Assembly (NCBI GenBank): GCA_037389465.1
Contig: JAZARR010000059.1
Location: forward strand, 4,425,001-4,489,000
Length of the DNA: 64,000 nt
Origin: Baylisascaris procyonis
Lineage: Eukaryota > Nematoda > Chromadorea > Rhabditida > Ascarididae
Reading direction: 5' to 3'
The notes under the pieces are model-generated. The model saw nothing but the letters and a program-made list of their open reading frames with translations, had not been told where the DNA came from and did no database searches. Shown here piece by piece: positions 58,801 to 64,000 of the stretch. Both the position numbers and the translations under genes were made by a program. Positions within the stretch are counted from its first letter, which is position 1. Each line of letters opens with the position of its first letter.

Positions 58801-59839
58801 GCAAAGTGAACTAATCTTTGAGGCGATCAACAATTTTTGATTTTAAAAAATGAGCTGAAATATTCAAAGTGCTTATGATTGGTGGAAAAAAAATGAGGTC
58901 ATGATGAGACTGTTCAGATTTTCAAAGAATTTTGGTACCATATAAGGAATTTCATTTAGCCGTTCTTATAAAAAATTTAGCAAACGTGACCTCATTGCCT
59001 TTCAGTAAACTGAAGTTTATTACATAGAATTATTATTTCGTTGTGTTGAATAAAACATATCAGCTTTAAGTGCCAAAAAATTCTGCTAATTTTTGTTGAT
59101 TTTTGCAATGAATATGTTCCCCATTGTCATAGTTGATATTTATGCATCGACACAGATTATTTCTCATTGAATGTGCATTGAATGTCGAATTTTATTAGCG
59201 CAATAATTTTGACTGATTCTCCTAAAGGAGATCGCTGATTGGATTTCTATCCTCATATATGGGCGTATGCAAACCGCTGTAGATAAATTTTTTTTTCAAG
59301 ATTGGAATAATTGAATCATTTCGTTTCTTTCATCGATAATTTTTTTTTTTTTAATTTTTGCAAAATCTTCTTTCTCACAGTCTCAACTAATTGCGATTCT
59401 ATTCGGTGGGATATATTCTAAAACGTACAAACTAATCCAGCAGTTAATAGATTCGCTAGCTAAATGAGAAACACGCTATCAATGAACGCTTTTTTGAGAC
59501 CGTAGAATAAATGATTGAGCAATTGGTTTTCAGCTCTTCTCTATACTTTTGCAAATATTGCATGATGTCCCCTTCATGTAGCTGTCACGTACTGACTCTT
59601 TCATAAAAACTTCTTCCGATGAGTTGAGATGTAATAACAAGGTAGAAGCGAATCATCGTTTTCATTCATTAGAATGCTCAGTATACATATTTTTACTTAC
59701 AACATTGTTCATTGCTTCATTTTATATTTAACGATTTTAGAAACGCAACGAAGCCCAAAATCTCTGGCGTTAATGACCTAATTGCATTACATAAAGCCCA
59801 TCCCTGGAAGTTGGTCGATTATCGTGAAACTTCATTGAG
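55869..59839 (+). CDS. Probable 5' part of an unknown gene, two exons
   Basis: Exon 1 (55869-55930) reads MSAVSKLNVESLDLLKNVVD plus two bases. Exon 2 (59741-59839) follows a TTTAACGATTTTAG acceptor; its leading A completes a Glu codon, and it continues NATKPKISGVNDLIALHKAH and PWKLVDYRETSL to a GAG|GTGTGT donor. Phase, splice sites and composition agree, and both exons look more coding than their surroundings. The next exon was not identified, so the model is partial (53 codons seen). I do not recognise the family. The intron would be 3.8 kb, similar to others in this window. It points away from the FN3 gene. Confidence 0.45.
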
Positions 59840-62800
59840 GTGTGTCACATTCTGGCAGTTTGTTACTGCGACACCAATTCTCCACAGCTTGTTGAGGAGG
59901 AACTGGAAGGAATAGATGGCAGGCACATTGAGTAGTAAAAGTTTTGTAGAGAAGCGATAGATGGATATCACCTTTGATAGAGGGGGCCAGATAATTGGTT
60001 TTTCCTTTTGAGCAAAAGCTTTTCTGGGCTTGGTTTTTACAAGGAATATGACGATCAATAAGTGGTGGCATGATGAGGAGCCCTTCCATACTTCCTAGAA
60101 TATTGCTATCCAAAATTTGGTGCATATCATTTCGAGTATTTGATGAATACTTAGGTGGCTTCAACTCAACAACAGTTATAGTTAGTAAAATGAAATTTCG
60201 TAAGCATGACATATATCGTAGGATGACCTCCTATACCGCAATCTATGATAGTCCCTTAACTTGGAAGGCTAAAAACATTTGAAGGCGTAAAAGGTTTACC
60301 CGCTATTACACAAGTCGGTTTTTCATAAATTTAGTCAACCCATTTATTCGAGGAAACAAATATTTTTATTCATGCAACTAGCTGATTTAATTAAATGTTC
60401 AAATTAACATTCCACATAATTAATATTTGCTGGCAGCATGCGAAACTGGTTGCCCAGATAAAGGAATACAAGAAGAAGCGCATATCATCCAAGCTTCTTC
60501 TAGTCACTTCTATATTTGTTTCTTTCTAGAAGGAGACATTATTTTAATAGAGTATCGTTTGGGAGAAAATTAGCCGGTTTGCGTGGATATACGTTCGTCT
60601 CATATCCATTAAAGTGGTGCGTTGATGAGATGCATATATGAGCTGCTGCACTTGTGCTATTCACCACATCGTTTCGTTGACAATCACCCGAACAAATCAT
60701 ACCACATTCTGCTTGCATGAATTCTCCAAATATTTCTATGCATCCGTTCAAATTGCTATGCTTCAAGGCGTTAAAGTTTTTTCTTTTATTTAAGATGATA
60801 GGTATAATAGCATTCACATGACGTAATATGCAGATTAGTGGCACATATTTAGGTGCATGAAACGAATCAGCTGTTGACTTGCATTGTCGCTCGATGGTCA
60901 CAATTCGCGTAGGTTTCGTTTCTGCTATAGTGAACCATTGTCTTCAAGCGAATATTCAAGACCAATCTAAGAGCTTGACTCTTGGAAAACAAAATGTGAA
61001 GGTATTCCGTGGATTACTTTTTTAGATTTTCGCGCGAAAATTTCAGTTTCCTTGCAGAAAAAAAAAATCTAGAAAACAACTTTCCCACTTGGAGGCTAAA
61101 TTTAAAGCATCGATTACATTTGATATTTTGGTAACCCTTTATGCTGGGGAAAAAATTACTATGCTCTTGATTGCATCGTGAGTGTGAAGTGATAAATCAG
61201 CGATGCATTATGAGTTTTACGGATCAAAATCATTTGACATTAACGTATATCTCAGATATCGTAAATATCTGTCAGATAACGTCAGATAAAATGATGAAAA
61301 TTAGAAATTTTCCCTTCGAGAAGACTTTACCGATTCACCGCAACCGATGTATCAGTTAGGGTTAGTTTCCGTCATGCTACGGAAGTAGCGAATGGCAGGA
61401 AAAAACTCATTATGCTTCCAAGAGGAATGCTCTGCATTGCGGTAAACATGTCCTCCCATGAGCATAATATCGCTGTGTTGATGCATGTAACTACTGTGAT
61501 CACTTCAAACAGTATTCGGCCTTCTTGAAACACATTCTGCTGCCTTAGATAATTTGTATCATGTGAATAGTTCAGCGACGATCATTTGATCTCTACAGCT
61601 GTTTTCAAAGGTTGATCTACCTGATCTTATCTTGGCATAATCTTAATACTTCGATCGTCTTCCGAGAAGCTATGAGTTCTCACATTTCGGAGGATACCAT
61701 TCCCTCATTTTAGAGGTGCAGCGGCCGTTTTGCTTGCTGTCGATGCGGCTTGTCTTTCCCTCTCTTTGATCTCCGTTAACGATGTGCATCTTTCCAATTC
61801 TTCTCCAGTGCTTGGAATGTGCTATTGCAGAGATGTGTGGAGCATCTTTTTTCCATCATTTGCAATATTTCCACCAGGTTTTGTCGTGTTAGGATGATGG
61901 AAATCTGTTCTTACCTCGATAGTTTGTCGCACCTAGAAAGATGAGGTTTGAAGGTGGCCACTTAACCTTTTTGCTCGATGCGCTTAAAATGGAACAGTGA
62001 TTACTAATTCACTGTATTGTGTGTGTTCCTGACACATTAAAATGAATGCTGCTCATTGTGCCTCAAGTGAACTATTCAAAAATGCATGTATATTGAGAAG
62101 AAATCGGAGTATTTCGGAAGAAATATTCCTTTTTTTTTTCATTATTTCTTCTTCGGCATTCTTAGACATATTGCAAATTGTGAGGATGCATTTTGCCACT
62201 CATATTCACCGATGATTTGATTCTGCGATGAATGCCTAGGAATATTAGAAATCGAGTTTCGGTCACAATGAGAGCTTAAATCGGATGGTTTTCTTGCGAT
62301 ATCCAACTGTCAAAATTGTAACTGTGGAAGTGCAGGAATGAGTTTTCTTTTCATGGATAAAATCAGTGGAAAAGAGAATATTTAGGAATGGTCTCGGAAG
62401 CTTTCCTATTCAAAAGGAAATGGGTCCTAAATTTTTCAACTGCAACAAAAACTACTGAAAATCAATTTGTGGACAGAATCTCGGAATTTCGGATGGGGAC
62501 CCTTGATGATGGCATATTTCTGAAAAAGTGACCGAAACAAGCCTCAATCTCTCTATCTTCCTTCATCTCTTCGAGCGGCGTCGGAATTCTGCGAATACAT
62601 TACGTTAGCTCAAATTTGTTGTTCTACTTAGCAATTCGTAAACTAATAAAAATGGGAAGTTTCTTGTGTGATAACGACTACTCATTGCGGGAATATCTTC
62701 ATCCCTATGCGAGATGAGGATTGCTTATATTTGTCATGCTAAATTACTGGTTCATTTTTATGCTGGTAATCATAGTTTCGAACTATGGATGAAGCTTCAA

Positions 62801-64000
62801 CAAACATTAAAAGTATTGCATATGAGCGATGCAAATCATTTGCCTCACATGAGCGCAGTATTTTCTGTAAAACAGAAAAGATTAGATTTGATAATCGCTA
62901 GCCAGCTACATAAGCTTAAAAATAAAGCTGTGAATATGTTTTTGAAATTTGCTTCGTAAAATTGTAAAAAATTTCATTGTCATCGTAGTAGTAATGGAAT
63001 GAAGATGCACTCTTCAAGTGAATATATACCTTTCACATAATATTGGCGGATGGTTCGACGTTGGATGACAGAAAGAGCTAGAAATGCTTTCGCTTTCTCG
63101 ATAAACCTGTGGTTGAGATAGTCCGTCATTTTGACATTCGCAAATGTGGCTAGGCATTTGAAAACGATGCGAGGTAATTGGATAGGTACAATGTTTGCCA
63201 CGAAAATACTGCGCTTGAACACTTGCTCTCATCCGTTGAGTTTCAGCTGGCCAATGTGCATTCCTTTCGTTAAGCTCGTAAAACAGCTCCACTTTCACTC
63301 ATCGTTGAACGTTATATTCGTTAGTGGAGGCTGAACGATTGCTCATATGGGAGTGATTTCCTCTCCGGCATGTTCTATTCCTTGAGATTACCTAGAAATC
63401 CCTGCGCAACTTGCCATGCATTTCTAGATGAAGAATGGGAAGCTATTTAAGGTCGAAGCTCAGTTAGAGCAGTTTCCTTCAAGCACTGCACCATATGCTC
63501 TTTCATCTTTTGCTCGTGAAATGTTCATCGAAAGCGCTTTTTTTCTAAGAGTTGAAATATTCTTAAAGCTTTTTCTCACGTAATTCAGCTTGCATGTGTG
63601 GAAAATTATAGAGTCGATATAAGGAATGAAGGACTTTTTAATGAATTGTTATCGATAGTGTTGAAAACTAATCCGGGCAATACAGCATGGTGCTTTCATT
63701 TGATATATCACTTCACACGCATAGTTATGCCTGGTTGTCGTTGGTTAGTGTATCGTCAGTGAGAAAAGGAATATGATTTGGATAGCGAAGAAAATTGATC
63801 ATTATAAACGATGTTCTGTCTGATACAGTATAAACGATATTCTGGCTTCCAATGGTTTGAAAAAGTTTTGCTAGCGTTATTGAAAATTATCCTCTACCCT
63901 ATCAGAGGCACCGAAACTGGATGCAGGTGGGATGAGAGAGTGTTGCTGGAGGGCCGGTGCGATCATGTCTCAGAATTAACATTTTCAGTGTTCATTGATG
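59840..64000. other. Unresolved region after the unknown two-exon gene
   Basis: Further exons of the unknown + gene may lie here; candidates after good acceptors start near 60435, 61044 and 63252, but none is convincing. On the minus strand, frames of 126 codons (59832-60212) and 120 codons (60539-60901) are long for this composition and unidentified. A minus piece at 63033-63145 (MTDYLNHRFIEKAKAFLAL, ending before a GTATAT) could be an exon of another gene. Confidence 0.35.

Overview
The window looks like nuclear DNA from a parasitic nematode of the strongylid/hookworm type. It is AT-rich, with small exons, introns from tens of bases to several kilobases and TTTYAG-like acceptors. Two recognisable genes are the likely homologues of Caenorhabditis elegans B0035.1 and dnj-2 (B0035.2), which I recall as neighbours in that worm. 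There is no sign of prokaryotic, viral or organellar DNA. Gene models were assembled by hand from splice sites, reading-frame phase and protein resemblance; no search was run.

Layout. 1-6172: no convincing gene. 6173-13528 (+): BuGZ/ZNF207-type two-zinc-finger protein, 8 exons, about 301 residues, with a split GLEBS-like Bub3-binding motif at the C-terminus. 13525-14280 (+): a weak four-exon small ORF that shares the last BuGZ exon in another frame. 14281-17963: intergenic, with a hairpin and a block of higher GC. 17964-25653 (-): dnj-2/DNAJC25-type membrane J-protein, 8 exons, exactly 329 codons plus stop, convergent with BuGZ. 27090-47699 (-): 16-exon gene for a predicted secreted 697-residue protein with about five fibronectin type III (FN3) domains and a cysteine-containing, basic C-terminal tail that I do not recognise. 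47700-64000: mostly non-coding by eye, with a probable two-exon start of an unknown + strand gene (55869-59839).

The genes do not form an obvious pathway. BuGZ is a nuclear spindle/kinetochore factor, the DNAJC25 homologue is a membrane co-chaperone, and the FN3 protein should be extracellular. The FN3 gene and dnj-2 lie in the same direction, about 1.4 kb apart.

Points for a second look: two introns that appear to use GC donors, each needed to keep frame; an exon readable in two frames at the BuGZ 3' end; a diverged duplication in dnj-2 introns; three long-armed hairpins; a GC-rich island; and possible tRNA-derived repeats. I found no convincing wholly new multi-gene system.
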